From: JBBTQS01 sp964627055
GTDB taxonomy: Bacteria > Patescibacteriota > Patescibacteriia > Magasanikbacterales > JBBTQS01
Assembly (NCBI GenBank): GCA_964627055.1
Contig: CAZVGV010000002.1
Span: forward strand, 22,319 to 86,318
DNA: 64,000 bases
Direction of reading: 5' to 3'
The translations under genes and the position numbers were made by a program. Below, in pieces: positions 25,893 to 34,912 of this stretch; positions within the stretch are counted from its first letter, which is position 1, and every line of letters begins with the position of its first letter. The notes under the pieces were generated by a model that was not told the origin of the DNA, did not search any database, and saw only the letters and a list, made by a program, of their open reading frames with translations.

Positions 25893-26795
25893 ATGTCAGC
25901 ACTTGCAATCTCTCACGTACACAAGACATTCACACAGGGCGCAACCACTATTACTGCTGTTGATAACGTAAGTGTAACCATCGAACCAGGTTCGATCCAC
26001 GGGTTGCTTGGTCCAAATGGTGCCGGCAAATCAACACTCATTAGTATGATCAGTGGTATGGTACTTCCTGACACCGGAAGTCTTACACTCTTTGGTGAAG
26101 ACGTGGTGGCACACCCTGAACGAACCAAAGGATTTCTTGGCATTGTCCCTCAAGAAATTGTAGTGGAGATGGCCTTTACCGTGAAGGAGGTGCTCTACTA
26201 CTTCAGTGGCATGTACGGTGTTCCTGTGGCACAACGCGAGGCACGTATCATTGAGGTGCTTCGAGACCTCGATCTCGAAGGTAAGATGCACGAACGGGCG
26301 CGTAATCTCTCCGGCGGCATGAAACGACGCCTTATGATCGCAAAGGCAATTCTCCATCGTCCTCGTTTTCTCATTCTTGATGAGCCAACTGCAGGGGTCG
26401 ACGTAACCTTACGACAAAAAATTTGGTCATTAGTTCGTCGTCTGAACAATGAAGGTACTACCATCCTCTTCACAACACATTACCTCGAAGAGGCGGAGAA
26501 CCTGTGTGAAGCAATCACACTCATCGACCACGGCCGAGTGATCAAAGATGGCAAATTAAAGGACATCCAGCAAGAGTTTTCGAAAAACGCAATTCACTTC
26601 GAGTTGTACAATACTACTGTACCCCACCTACCGGGCGTTATCCCTGTAGGAGCAGCGTTCGAATTCCCCATGAGTCACCTCGCGGCAGACACGACGCTCC
26701 TCACTTCGCACTACGGTGACAACATCAAATCATTACGATCCGAGGCGGCGTCACTCGAATCTATCTTTATTAAGCTCACGAATACCTCCGTATGA
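25893..26795 (+). CDS. ABC transporter ATP-binding protein
   Basis: 300 residues from MSALAISHVHKTF. Walker A is GPNGAGKS, the signature is LSGGMKRR, and Walker B is FLILDEPTAGVD, followed by the H-loop FTTHYLEEAE. It is of the DrrA/CcmA type that energises ABC-2 exporters. The first base pairs follow the C39-like gene closely (10 bases), and it overlaps the permease gene by 4 bases (ATGA), so the two are translationally coupled. The substrate is unknown. Confidence 0.95.
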   Translation: MSALAISHVHKTFTQGATTITAVDNVSVTIEPGSIHGLLGPNGAGKSTLISMISGMVLPDTGSLTLFGEDVVAHPERTKGFLGIVPQEIVVEMAFTVKEVLYYFSGMYGVPVAQREARIIEVLRDLDLEGKMHERARNLSGGMKRRLMIAKAILHRPRFLILDEPTAGVDVTLRQKIWSLVRRLNNEGTTILFTTHYLEEAENLCEAITLIDHGRVIKDGKLKDIQQEFSKNAIHFELYNTTVPHLPGVIPVGAAFEFPMSHLAADTTLLTSHYGDNIKSLRSEAASLESIFIKLTNTSV

Positions 26796-27553
26796 TGACT
26801 GGCATGTGGGCGCTTTACGCGCGCGAAGTCAAGCGCTTCCAAAAAATTCTTCTCGACACTCTCGCAAGTCCCATCATGTCCGTAGTGCTCTACCTTGGAA
26901 TCTTCGGGGTTGTTGCTGCCGGACGGTTTATTGATGGCATCCCCTACATCACGTTCGTATATACAGGACTACTTGGCATGATGATGGTCAACAGTAGTTT
27001 TTCCAATCCAGCATACGCGCTTGTCATTGCAAAAAACCTTGGAAACATCATTGACCTACAACTTGTACCTCTCAAATCCTGGCAGATCGGTCTTGCCTAC
27101 ACCCTTGCAGCAATGACCCGTGGAGTTTTAACCATGATCGTCGCAATTCTTGCGACCGTATGGTTCATACCTGGACTACATATCGAACACGGATGGTACC
27201 TACTCGCAGGTATTCTCATTACCGGTCTTGAATTTGGTTCACTCGGAGTTGTATTTGGTATGTGGGCAAAGAGCTTCGAATCACTCACCTTCGTTACAAC
27301 GTTTGTCATGCAACCCATGATCTTTCTCGCGGGAGTATTCTACCCAATCGCCGACCTCCCTCATCCTTGGTCAGTAGTTAGCGCGTGGAACCCCATCCAC
27401 CACACAATCAATGTGCTGCGCTACGCAGTGACGGGGTACGCAGACACTCCACCACATCAGTCACTACTGGTTATGATCAGTATCGCCATCGCACTCTTTA
27501 TCTGGATGCACCTGAGCACACAACGCGGCCTTCGACGCGTAAAGGCACAGTAA
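26792..27553 (+). CDS. ABC-2 type transporter permease
   Basis: 253 residues with about six membrane helices and the ABC-2 features MSVVLYLGIFGVVAAG near the N-terminus and FLAGVFYPIADLPHPW in the C-terminal half, followed by NPIHHTINVLRYAVTG. Together with the upstream ATPase it forms a two-gene exporter for an unknown substrate (drug, lipid-linked glycan or similar). The ATG is the first of two tandem ATGs at the overlap with the ATPase stop codon. Confidence 0.93.
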   Translation: MMTGMWALYAREVKRFQKILLDTLASPIMSVVLYLGIFGVVAAGRFIDGIPYITFVYTGLLGMMMVNSSFSNPAYALVIAKNLGNIIDLQLVPLKSWQIGLAYTLAAMTRGVLTMIVAILATVWFIPGLHIEHGWYLLAGILITGLEFGSLGVVFGMWAKSFESLTFVTTFVMQPMIFLAGVFYPIADLPHPWSVVSAWNPIHHTINVLRYAVTGYADTPPHQSLLVMISIAIALFIWMHLSTQRGLRRVKAQ

Positions 27554-27575
27554 GCATTGCACATAAAAAAACAAT

Positions 27576-27611
27576 CGCCTCATAGGTGTTCTACCCGTGA
27601 GGCGTGTTTTT
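27576..27611. terminator. Bidirectional terminator
   Basis: The stem cgcctca/tgaggcg with a 15-base loop is followed by tgttttt on the plus strand, and on the minus strand by ATTGTTTTTTT. It serves both the ABC-2 pair and the convergent 171-residue gene. Confidence 0.9.
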
Positions 27612-27627
27612 GTGCGTGCGCATCATG

Positions 27628-28143
27628 TCACCCTCCTGCGGGTGTGATGACATAGGCACAACCTCCGTTTAGGAGCTGCTTACCCGAGATGGCCCAAGTA
27701 CCCTCGTAGAGTCGCCACTCTGCCGTACGCTTTCGTTCCGGATCTTGACGATTGAGGGTAATGGACAGCAACGCCACAATTCCAGTGGAAGTCGTAAGCG
27801 ATCTTCCATCCCACCGCGTATTTCTTCCATACGAACGAATGTGAAAATCGCTCGCAAGGTCAATACGCAATGTGACAGAAGCATCTGCTGCAAGCGCGAC
27901 ATCCTGAGAATGAAGGAGGAGGAGCCCGTGTGCGACGTGTCTCCCAAGCCACTCCTTTTGGGGTGCAACTCCCTGGGGAATTGTTGCGCGTCCGCGATCC
28001 ATCGCTAACTTAGACGGCAACCGAACGCACATGTGCACCTCACAAGCGTGAACAGCAGCCGAGTCAATCTGAAGCAGTTGAACCACCTGCGAACCAGGCA
28101 TATTACATCGCCTCGGATCTACACCAACAAACTCGAGAATCAT
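27628..28143 (-). CDS. Uncharacterised SD-led single gene
   Basis: 171 residues, no family recognised and no signal peptide or clear membrane helix. It has two central Cys residues (HACEVHMC), a probable beta-rich middle (ASVTLRIDLASDFHIRSYG) and a C-terminal WRLYEGTWAISGKQLLNGG. The gene looks real: it has a consensus-like promoter, a strong SD (GGAGG, 5 bases before the ATG) and a strong terminator. This layout matches the other single-gene cassettes of the window. Function unknown. Confidence 0.7.
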   Translation of the reverse strand: MILEFVGVDPRRCNMPGSQVVQLLQIDSAAVHACEVHMCVRLPSKLAMDRGRATIPQGVAPQKEWLGRHVAHGLLLLHSQDVALAADASVTLRIDLASDFHIRSYGRNTRWDGRSLTTSTGIVALLSITLNRQDPERKRTAEWRLYEGTWAISGKQLLNGGCAYVITPAGG

Positions 28144-28175
28144 CGTTTCCTCCGTGCTTGAGCATCATCTGTGAT

Positions 28176-28204
28176 AGTCTAGCCCGCCTGTCCAGTACCG
28201 TCAA
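28176..28204 (-). promoter_or_regulatory. Promoter of the 27.6-kb single gene
   Basis: The minus strand reads TTGACG, 17 bases, TAGACT. The -35 lies 7 bases from the terminator hairpin of the upstream surface-protein gene. The predicted leader is about 26 bases. Confidence 0.75.
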
Positions 28205-28210
28205 TAATAG

Positions 28211-28244
28211 AAAGACCAGGCTACTGAGATGCAGCCTGGTCTTT
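28211..28244 (-). terminator. Terminator of the 1067-residue surface protein
   Basis: A perfect 12-bp stem, aaagaccaggct/agcctggtcttt, with a 10-base loop is followed on the minus strand by CTATTATTG. It is immediately downstream of the surface-protein gene. Confidence 0.85.
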
Positions 28245-28259
28245 CCTTGTAAGGATCTC

Positions 28260-31200
28260 TTAGCGCGTACCTGGGATGATGGTGTAATCAACGAAGTAGG
28301 CGTCGGGAACATCTACGACCTTCTTTGCCCAACCAGCACCATAAAGTTCAATCGCTCGAGCTTCTGTAGACACCCACTGCAATGTTGCCTCTGCAACAAT
28401 CGCATAGACCTTAGGCACGGTCGTAATCTTGATGAGATACGTGCCTGGTTTGATTGTCATATTCTTCCCGAGAGCAAATGTTGCAAGCTGAGCTGTGGTA
28501 ATCGTTTTTACCTTGCTAAAGTCTTTACCGTACCAACTGCTATATACCGTCTCTGTTGGGAATGCTCGTCGTGTGCCAGTAGCATCAATGAAGTAGACAG
28601 CGCTATTGCCAGCAACCTTCACCAGATCCCCCACGCTCAAACCAAATGGAATAATCACCCCTGGATTTGGCACTGTGTTCTGTGGAGCAGAAGGCTCTGA
28701 TGGTGGCGCAGCAGGAGTAGCAGATGCCACGAGAGCAATTGTCGCTACAGCAACCTTCGATACAGAACCATCGCCATACGCGAGCTTCGCGTAGACAGTC
28801 TTCGTTCCCAATTGGCTACTGAGTTGATAGGAAAGTGTTGCAGCATACGGCTGCCAAACTCCGCCAATAAACTCTGGATTTTCACTCAATGCTACTTCAA
28901 CAGGCGAACCAGACGGTTGGAAGGCAACGGTGACCGTGGAGACACTGGTCATGGCTGCTCCTCCATTGAGACTCATCACGGGAGCAGAGGGTTGACTGCT
29001 CGTCTGCCCTGACCCGAATGCTGTTCCAGATGATGATGCAGCTGCAAGTGAAGCTGCGACAGTGGTTGTGGCTGCATCAGTGCTATCCTTGCTATCAATA
29101 TACGCCACTTCCAATTCACCTGAGCTAGAGATTTCTAGAATCCCGTTCTCAGCAGCTACAGTGCCTGTGTTCTGAATTGTCACTGAACCCAAGAAGATAC
29201 CAGTAGCTACTCCAGTTTCGGTCATGGTTATTGTCTCAGCATCTCCATCATCACTGTAGACACGTATTGTGGAAAGAGTGTTCTGCGATGTTCCACTCAA
29301 ATTCGCATCCAAATCTGTAACACTCACGTAGAGAGAACCATTGCTCTGATATGCAACAGCAGTAAGTTCTGATCCAGAACTATTCGCAAAAATAAGACTT
29401 TCGTGTGGACGTTTGATAATTCCAGTTTCGGTAATTGTACCGCTATTCACGATGGTTCCAACAGATGGAACTGTCAGATACACACCACCACTAATGACCA
29501 ACGTTGTGCCCGAAGTAACTGTCAATGTTCGCATAACTGTCGAACTCGACGTGAGCGTAAACGAAGATCCCGATGAATCAAGTGTCAAACTACCTGCATA
29601 CACCGTACCGCTTGGAATGGTGCCACTCCCAGTAAATCGCACAGTACTTGTGCTCTGGAAACTGTACTGATTGGCAGCTGCAGCAATCATCTTTTCACTT
29701 CCTGTAGTTGTAATTGTGAGCGTTCCTCCATCCACTCGAACATACCCCAATGAGGTTGTCACCGAGGGACGCTCAACGGTCAATGAATACCCAGCCGGAA
29801 TGATCATGGTGCTTGATACCGCGATCTTACCTAGACTCATAGTACCCGCGCTTGCGCCGACCAACTGTTGTGTACCTGAAACCGTAGTAAGAATTGTTGT
29901 GGTGGCAGTTCCTGGCGTCCAACTCCCAGCTGCTGTCATGAGTGCATTACCTCTGAAGGAGACACCCGTAGTCCCTGATGGGAGCAAGATACTTGTTGAA
30001 GCTCCCGAAACCAGGAAATCACCCGAAACAATCATTGGCACGTTCATTGAACTGAAGTCGAGTGTACCAGTTGCAACAGTTACATCCACCACGTTCCAGT
30101 AGAACATGACATTCGATGGGGACGAACCCACCGACGTTGTACCTGGGAAAAGCGTTCCAGATGACTTGCGAATATGGACATCATCGAACTGAGCTGTCGA
30201 AGAAACAAACTGGTCTCCAGTACCATCAAAAATTATGGTGTTTGTGCCTGCAGTTACACCCGTACCCCCAATTTTCTGTGTAAAGTTACCACCTACATTG
30301 AACTGACCAGTACCCCACTTGAGTGCGAGATAGGTGCCCGGTGCACACGTACCTGCTTGTGTATTATCGAGCAGCACTGTTCCATCCGCATCGAGCTGCG
30401 CATTCTTGGTGCGAAAATCTGCAATTCCTTTTGTAACGCGCAAGTGTGTTGTACCAAGTCCACCTGAGAAGATCACTGTGTTCGCAGCACTGCACGAGCC
30501 TTCGATCAAGAATGTACCATTGAACTTGTGATCTACTGTCGAAGTCACATAGTACGTACTCGCAGTATTGGGACCAAAAGTATACGTTGTACTCGCAGTA
30601 CTCAACGACGCACTTGCACCAATCTGAATATTGTTATCAAACGTCACTGCCCCAGTACCCAGCATCAGTCCCGCATCCGCATCGTCAGCCACTACCATCG
30701 CGCTCATCATTTGGAATGGGATATTGTTGGTCTGCATATCCAGCACTCCATTGGTTATCGTAAGCGAGCAGTAGACCGCAAGTGCATCTGTATCCACCAA
30801 TACAGTATCTGTAGATCCACCAGTTGTATTGTTGATTTCTACATCACAATACCCACTCGAAGCACCGGGTCTAAATGTCTGTGCACCTGATGTACCCGCA
30901 AAAGTCAACGCGTACATGTGTGCCTCATTGAGCACCAAGGTACCCCCATTAATGAGCCAATCACCCTTAACGGTTGTTTCACTCGCCGGCAAATACGTAC
31001 CCGAGTTGAGCACCAAATCATCATTGAACACCTCTGTACCACTACCAAATGTAGTTGTCACTGTTCCACCTGCGACCGTCATTGCACCATTGGCTGTCAA
31101 CGTATGCGTCGCGATGTTGAATGTGCCTGCGGCAATTGTGGAAGACGCAATGGTTGCACTGGCGCCCAACGTAATTGTGCCTGTGTACCCAGATTCAACA

Positions 31201-31463
31201 CGCACAACAAGGTTGCTATAACTTGAGGCAAATGTAGAATCCCAGGTTGCGTTAGATGCTGATGTGCCATTGAAAAGAATGGTATCCCCATCTGTTGGCA
31301 GCGTATTACTGTCCCAGTTTGCAGCAGTACTCATGTTGCCGCTTCCATCCCATGTCTTAGTCGCAGCGTGGGCATTTCCTGATGTGCTTAGCAGCAACGC
31401 GCAAAAAGCAATAATAGCACCGATTGCGCGCAATCCGTGCCCAGTTTCTGTACTCAGACTCAT
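28260..31463 (-). CDS. Giant secreted surface protein with C-terminal shared domain
   Basis: 1067 residues from MSLSTETGHGLRAIG. A signal peptide ends near SGNAHAA. The body (to about residue 800) is rich in Thr, Ser, Gly and Ala, with irregular beta-strand repeats (for example GTLTITTTGSEK and TATTTILTTVSGTQ), consistent with a beta-helix or adhesin-like stalk. The last 135 residues (VKVAGNSAVYFIDATGTRRA ... VDVPDAYFVDYTII) match the N-terminal domain of the protein at 41.2 kb. A TATACT extended -10 lies about 27 bases upstream. An upstream extension to 31646 is antisense and not supported. It may be a surface adhesin or cell-wall protein. Confidence 0.85.
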   Translation of the reverse strand: MSLSTETGHGLRAIGAIIAFCALLLSTSGNAHAATKTWDGSGNMSTAANWDSNTLPTDGDTILFNGTSASNATWDSTFASSYSNLVVRVESGYTGTITLGASATIASSTIAAGTFNIATHTLTANGAMTVAGGTVTTTFGSGTEVFNDDLVLNSGTYLPASETTVKGDWLINGGTLVLNEAHMYALTFAGTSGAQTFRPGASSGYCDVEINNTTGGSTDTVLVDTDALAVYCSLTITNGVLDMQTNNIPFQMMSAMVVADDADAGLMLGTGAVTFDNNIQIGASASLSTASTTYTFGPNTASTYYVTSTVDHKFNGTFLIEGSCSAANTVIFSGGLGTTHLRVTKGIADFRTKNAQLDADGTVLLDNTQAGTCAPGTYLALKWGTGQFNVGGNFTQKIGGTGVTAGTNTIIFDGTGDQFVSSTAQFDDVHIRKSSGTLFPGTTSVGSSPSNVMFYWNVVDVTVATGTLDFSSMNVPMIVSGDFLVSGASTSILLPSGTTGVSFRGNALMTAAGSWTPGTATTTILTTVSGTQQLVGASAGTMSLGKIAVSSTMIIPAGYSLTVERPSVTTSLGYVRVDGGTLTITTTGSEKMIAAAANQYSFQSTSTVRFTGSGTIPSGTVYAGSLTLDSSGSSFTLTSSSTVMRTLTVTSGTTLVISGGVYLTVPSVGTIVNSGTITETGIIKRPHESLIFANSSGSELTAVAYQSNGSLYVSVTDLDANLSGTSQNTLSTIRVYSDDGDAETITMTETGVATGIFLGSVTIQNTGTVAAENGILEISSSGELEVAYIDSKDSTDAATTTVAASLAAASSSGTAFGSGQTSSQPSAPVMSLNGGAAMTSVSTVTVAFQPSGSPVEVALSENPEFIGGVWQPYAATLSYQLSSQLGTKTVYAKLAYGDGSVSKVAVATIALVASATPAAPPSEPSAPQNTVPNPGVIIPFGLSVGDLVKVAGNSAVYFIDATGTRRAFPTETVYSSWYGKDFSKVKTITTAQLATFALGKNMTIKPGTYLIKITTVPKVYAIVAEATLQWVSTEARAIELYGAGWAKKVVDVPDAYFVDYTIIPGTR

Positions 31464-31489
31464 ACGTTTTTGATTGAATGCATGGTACA

Positions 31490-31501
31490 AGTATACCACA
31501 C
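31490..31501 (-). promoter_or_regulatory. Extended -10 promoter of the 28.3-kb surface protein
   Basis: The minus strand reads GTGTGGTATACT, 27 bases before the ATG, identical to the element before pilM and the 50.6-kb polymerase-like gene. Confidence 0.6.
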
Positions 31502-31519
31502 AATCCACTCTACTACTCA

Positions 31520-32692
31520 TCACTCCCGGCTGTTTTCTGTGGATAGACCCGTCCCACGTGCATCGTGCAACAACTGTTGCATATCTCGTGAGATAGTATT
31601 CCAATCGAATTGTTGCACATGCGCACGCGCTGCCGTGATTATGCAAGAACGAAGCACCTCATCATCACGCAATCGACTGATCGCTGTCGCAATCGAGTCT
31701 GGACTCTTTGGAACACAGAAGAGTCCTGTCTTTTCGTGTGTCACAATATCTGGGATCCCCCCCACTGGTGTTGCAACAACCGGTAGCCCAGCTGCCTGCG
31801 CCTCCAAAAATACATTGCCAAGTCCTTCAGAAAGCGAAGGTCTACAAAATACATCACCCGCATGCAAATACTGCGGAATCTCGCGGTACCCAACAGCGCC
31901 AACAAAATGAACACGATTTGCGATTGTTCCCGCCGCACGGCGCAACGATGATTCAAGTCCGCCGCTTCCTACGATGATGAGATGCGTATCCTCTGAGAGC
32001 ATCGAACAGGCTTCGATCAAATCACGAACTCCGTTCTTTTCGACCAAGCGGGATACTGTAACCACCACCCATGCATCCTCAGGAATATCCAGCTTCTTTC
32101 GCATGACGGAACGCGATGAAGATTCGGCTGCAAAGTGCGCAACATCAACGCCATTAGGAATTACCCTACAATGCGAACCGCTATACCCCATTTTTTTCGA
32201 CCACACTGCCAAGGATTCACTAATAGCATGAAGAGTCGTTGCACGACGAAAGACAGCTCGAACTAACCAAAAAAACCCACGAGACGCACGACGAATATGC
32301 TCCTCACTGTCCCCTTCCTGCACTGACAATACAAACGGTGTGGCGGTGCGAAAACTCGCAACAATTCGAGCTGCAAGCCCACCGTAACTGGCCATAATCC
32401 CCCACAATATCGCTACATTTGTATGTCGCAATGAGACAAGTGGAGCCACAAGAGGCAAAAGCAATTTGTCGAGCATTGGAATACCAAATCCAATGCGATG
32501 GACTTCCACACCATCAACAAGCTCAAACGTCGGCAATCCAGGACGTATGCGTGCACAGTACAGGATCCATCGATACTCTGGGATACGCCGAGTCACTTCC
32601 TGTACCGCAATCTCCGCTCCGCCGATAAGTGGCAAATAGGCAGTGGAAAAAATCAGTACTGTTTTCTTTGCCTCCCGTGATGCGACTGACAT
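31520..32692 (-). CDS. Glycosyltransferase family 4 protein
   Basis: 390 residues. The N-terminal domain has the GT4 loop LPLIGGAEIAVQEVTRRI. The C-terminal GT1-type domain has VVTVSRLVEKNGVRDLIEA, IVGSGGLESSLRR, and the donor-binding region RPSLSEGLGNVFLEAQAAGL with VVATPVGGIPDIV. It should transfer a sugar from a nucleotide donor to a surface glycan on the cytoplasmic face. It lies 7 bases downstream of the SDR gene in the same direction. Confidence 0.93.
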   Translation of the reverse strand: MSVASREAKKTVLIFSTAYLPLIGGAEIAVQEVTRRIPEYRWILYCARIRPGLPTFELVDGVEVHRIGFGIPMLDKLLLPLVAPLVSLRHTNVAILWGIMASYGGLAARIVASFRTATPFVLSVQEGDSEEHIRRASRGFFWLVRAVFRRATTLHAISESLAVWSKKMGYSGSHCRVIPNGVDVAHFAAESSSRSVMRKKLDIPEDAWVVVTVSRLVEKNGVRDLIEACSMLSEDTHLIIVGSGGLESSLRRAAGTIANRVHFVGAVGYREIPQYLHAGDVFCRPSLSEGLGNVFLEAQAAGLPVVATPVGGIPDIVTHEKTGLFCVPKSPDSIATAISRLRDDEVLRSCIITAARAHVQQFDWNTISRDMQQLLHDARGTGLSTENSRE

Positions 32693-32699
32693 ATACGCG

Positions 32700-33668
32700 T
32701 TAGGAATGAGTAGAGCGACGCAATTCTTTCTTAAAATAAGCTACGGTCTGTTGCAGTCCCTCACGAAGCGGCACGGTTGGTTCCCACCCGAGCTCAGTAC
32801 GTGCACGGGTAATATCAGGCTGTCGACGTTGCGGATCATCTACACGAAACTCACCTGTACACACAATCTGACTTGTGCTCTTGGTCACAGCCAAAACCTC
32901 TTCTGCTAACGCGCGTACGGTACATTCAGACGGGTTTCCCAGGTTGATTGGGCCATGCACTGCTGGGGCACTAGCCATCATACGAACCAAACCATCTACC
33001 AGATCACGCACATAACAAAAACTGCGCGTCTGGGAACCGTCACCATCCACTCGGATAGACTCCCCCCGAAGTGCTGCAACAATAAAGTTACTCACGACAC
33101 GTCCATCGTCCACCGCCATGTCTGGTCCGTACGTGTTGAAGATGCGCACCACCTTCACGGGTGCCTGATACTGGCGAACGTATTCGAAGCATACGGTCTC
33201 GGCAAGACGTTTCCCTTCATCATAACAAGCACGGGGACCAATAGGGTTCACGGCACCAACATACGTCTCAGCTTGAGGATGAACTTCAGGATCTCCATAG
33301 ACCTCCGACGTTGAAGTATGGAGGAACGTTGCCTGTTTTGCTTGTGCAAAGGCAAGCAACTGTCTTACACCATCAACACTCGCTGCAATAGTCTCAAATG
33401 GGCGTGCGAAGTATTGTGCTGGTGATGCTGGACACGCCAGGTTATAGATTTCGTGTACCGGCTCACTGATTTTGAGTGGTCGTACAATATCGTGCTTCTT
33501 GAATACAAATCTCCCCGAAGCACGCAGTCCACGCAGTCGCCGTGTATCACCAGTAATCAATGAATCAACACCGATAACACGATGTCCTTGTTCCAAAAGT
33601 GTCCGAACAAGATGAGTACCGATAAATCCTGCTGCACCTGCGACCACAATGGTTTTTTGCATAGACAC
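32700..33668 (-). CDS. UDP-glucuronate decarboxylase-like SDR (UDP-xylose synthase)
   Basis: 322 residues. The NAD-binding motif is GAAGFIGTH near the N-terminus. The signatures YNLACPASPAQYF, STSEVYGDPEVHPQ and NPIGPRACYDEGKRLAE are the pattern typical of UDP-xylose synthases, with catalytic Tyr in YDEGK. The expected reaction is UDP-glucuronate to UDP-xylose, providing pentose for surface glycans. It is next to glycosyltransferase genes on both sides. Substrate specificity is inferred from the motif. Confidence 0.88.
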   Translation of the reverse strand: MSMQKTIVVAGAAGFIGTHLVRTLLEQGHRVIGVDSLITGDTRRLRGLRASGRFVFKKHDIVRPLKISEPVHEIYNLACPASPAQYFARPFETIAASVDGVRQLLAFAQAKQATFLHTSTSEVYGDPEVHPQAETYVGAVNPIGPRACYDEGKRLAETVCFEYVRQYQAPVKVVRIFNTYGPDMAVDDGRVVSNFIVAALRGESIRVDGDGSQTRSFCYVRDLVDGLVRMMASAPAVHGPINLGNPSECTVRALAEEVLAVTKSTSQIVCTGEFRVDDPQRRQPDITRARTELGWEPTVPLREGLQQTVAYFKKELRRSTHS

Positions 33669-33724
33669 TTGATTCTCTGTATGATGCTAACTACACCACA
33701 TTTCTTGGCAAAAGTAAACAAAAT

Positions 33725-34912
33725 ATGCGCGCCACACCTGCCAACCTTCCTCGCATCACACTAGGTCTTCTCATAACGCAGGGACACTGGGGCGGAGCGC
33801 AGAGATATGTCTTTGATCTCGCCACTAGTCTTGCCCCTGAAATGCGAGTGATTGTTGGTGTTGGATCGCCCAACAGAGGTACGGAATTACAAGCGCGTCT
33901 TGCCGCATGGAATGCTACGCACCCCGCCACACCTATTGAAGTACAGCAACTCACACACCTCGTCCGAGAAATTGCTCCATGGCAAGACCTCCGCGCACTA
34001 CGAGAGATTCGTCAGTTCGTCACTCGCAACCGTATCTCCATCTTGCACTGTAACAGTGCCAAGGCCTCAGTCATCGGGTCTCTAGCCCTCCTTGGAAGCA
34101 ACGTTCGTCGTGTTATTACAATACATGGATTCACGCACACTGAACCACTTTCTACTCTACGAGCTCTGTTCTACCGGGAACTCGAACGCATCGCAACGAG
34201 ATCTGTTGACCTTGTGATCTGTCCAGATGTAGCTTCCTACACGATTGCTCACGACCAATTTCATATCCCAGAAAAGAAACTGGCATGTATTCCACATACT
34301 ATCGAAGAGCCGGCATTCCTCTCGCGCAAAGACGCACGCAGCGAACTCAGTCGCAGGTGTGGTGTGCCTATACCGCCGACCACACACGTCATCGGCTCGA
34401 TCGCCAATCTGTACCACGTAAAGAATCACGCACTACTCCTCGAGAGTTTTGCAGAACTTGCACACACTGATCGAGACGCATTGTGTATCATCATCGGCGA
34501 AGGAAACGAACGCGCAGCACTTGAACGTCTGCGGGCAAGTCTAGCCTGTGCACACCGCATATTTTTTCTCGGGGCGATTGACAATGCAGCGACACTCCTG
34601 CGTGGCTTTGATGTATTTGCTCTCACCTCCCATAAGGAAGGATATCCGTATGCGCTCTTAGAGGCCCGCGCTGCGGGAATCCCCATCGTTGCACGTGCTG
34701 TCGGTGGCTGTGCTGAAATTCTCAAGGACATAGCAACTGCGACCTGCCTCACAACTGCTCACGCCCCGGCTATAGCACAAGCGCTGCAAGCAGCATTGCA
34801 AAACACCACGTCTCCTGCCGCACACTTTTCGCGTAACCGTATGCAAGATGCGACAAAAGAACGGTATCTCGCGCTAATCACGGATAAGCTTCTCGTAAAA
34901 GGTAACGAGTGA
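33725..34912 (+). CDS. Glycosyltransferase family 4 protein
   Basis: 395 residues. The N-terminus has LLITQGHWGGAQRYVFDLA, and the C-terminal domain has VIGSIANLYHVKNHALLLES, IIGEGNERAALE and TSHKEGYPYALLEARAAGIP with VARAVGG. It is the only plus-strand gene in this glycan region, divergent from the SDR gene, and its 3' end overlaps the convergent 34.9-kb polymerase-like gene by 39 bases. No SD is visible upstream of the ATG. Confidence 0.92.
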   Translation: MRATPANLPRITLGLLITQGHWGGAQRYVFDLATSLAPEMRVIVGVGSPNRGTELQARLAAWNATHPATPIEVQQLTHLVREIAPWQDLRALREIRQFVTRNRISILHCNSAKASVIGSLALLGSNVRRVITIHGFTHTEPLSTLRALFYRELERIATRSVDLVICPDVASYTIAHDQFHIPEKKLACIPHTIEEPAFLSRKDARSELSRRCGVPIPPTTHVIGSIANLYHVKNHALLLESFAELAHTDRDALCIIIGEGNERAALERLRASLACAHRIFFLGAIDNAATLLRGFDVFALTSHKEGYPYALLEARAAGIPIVARAVGGCAEILKDIATATCLTTAHAPAIAQALQAALQNTTSPAAHFSRNRMQDATKERYLALITDKLLVKGNE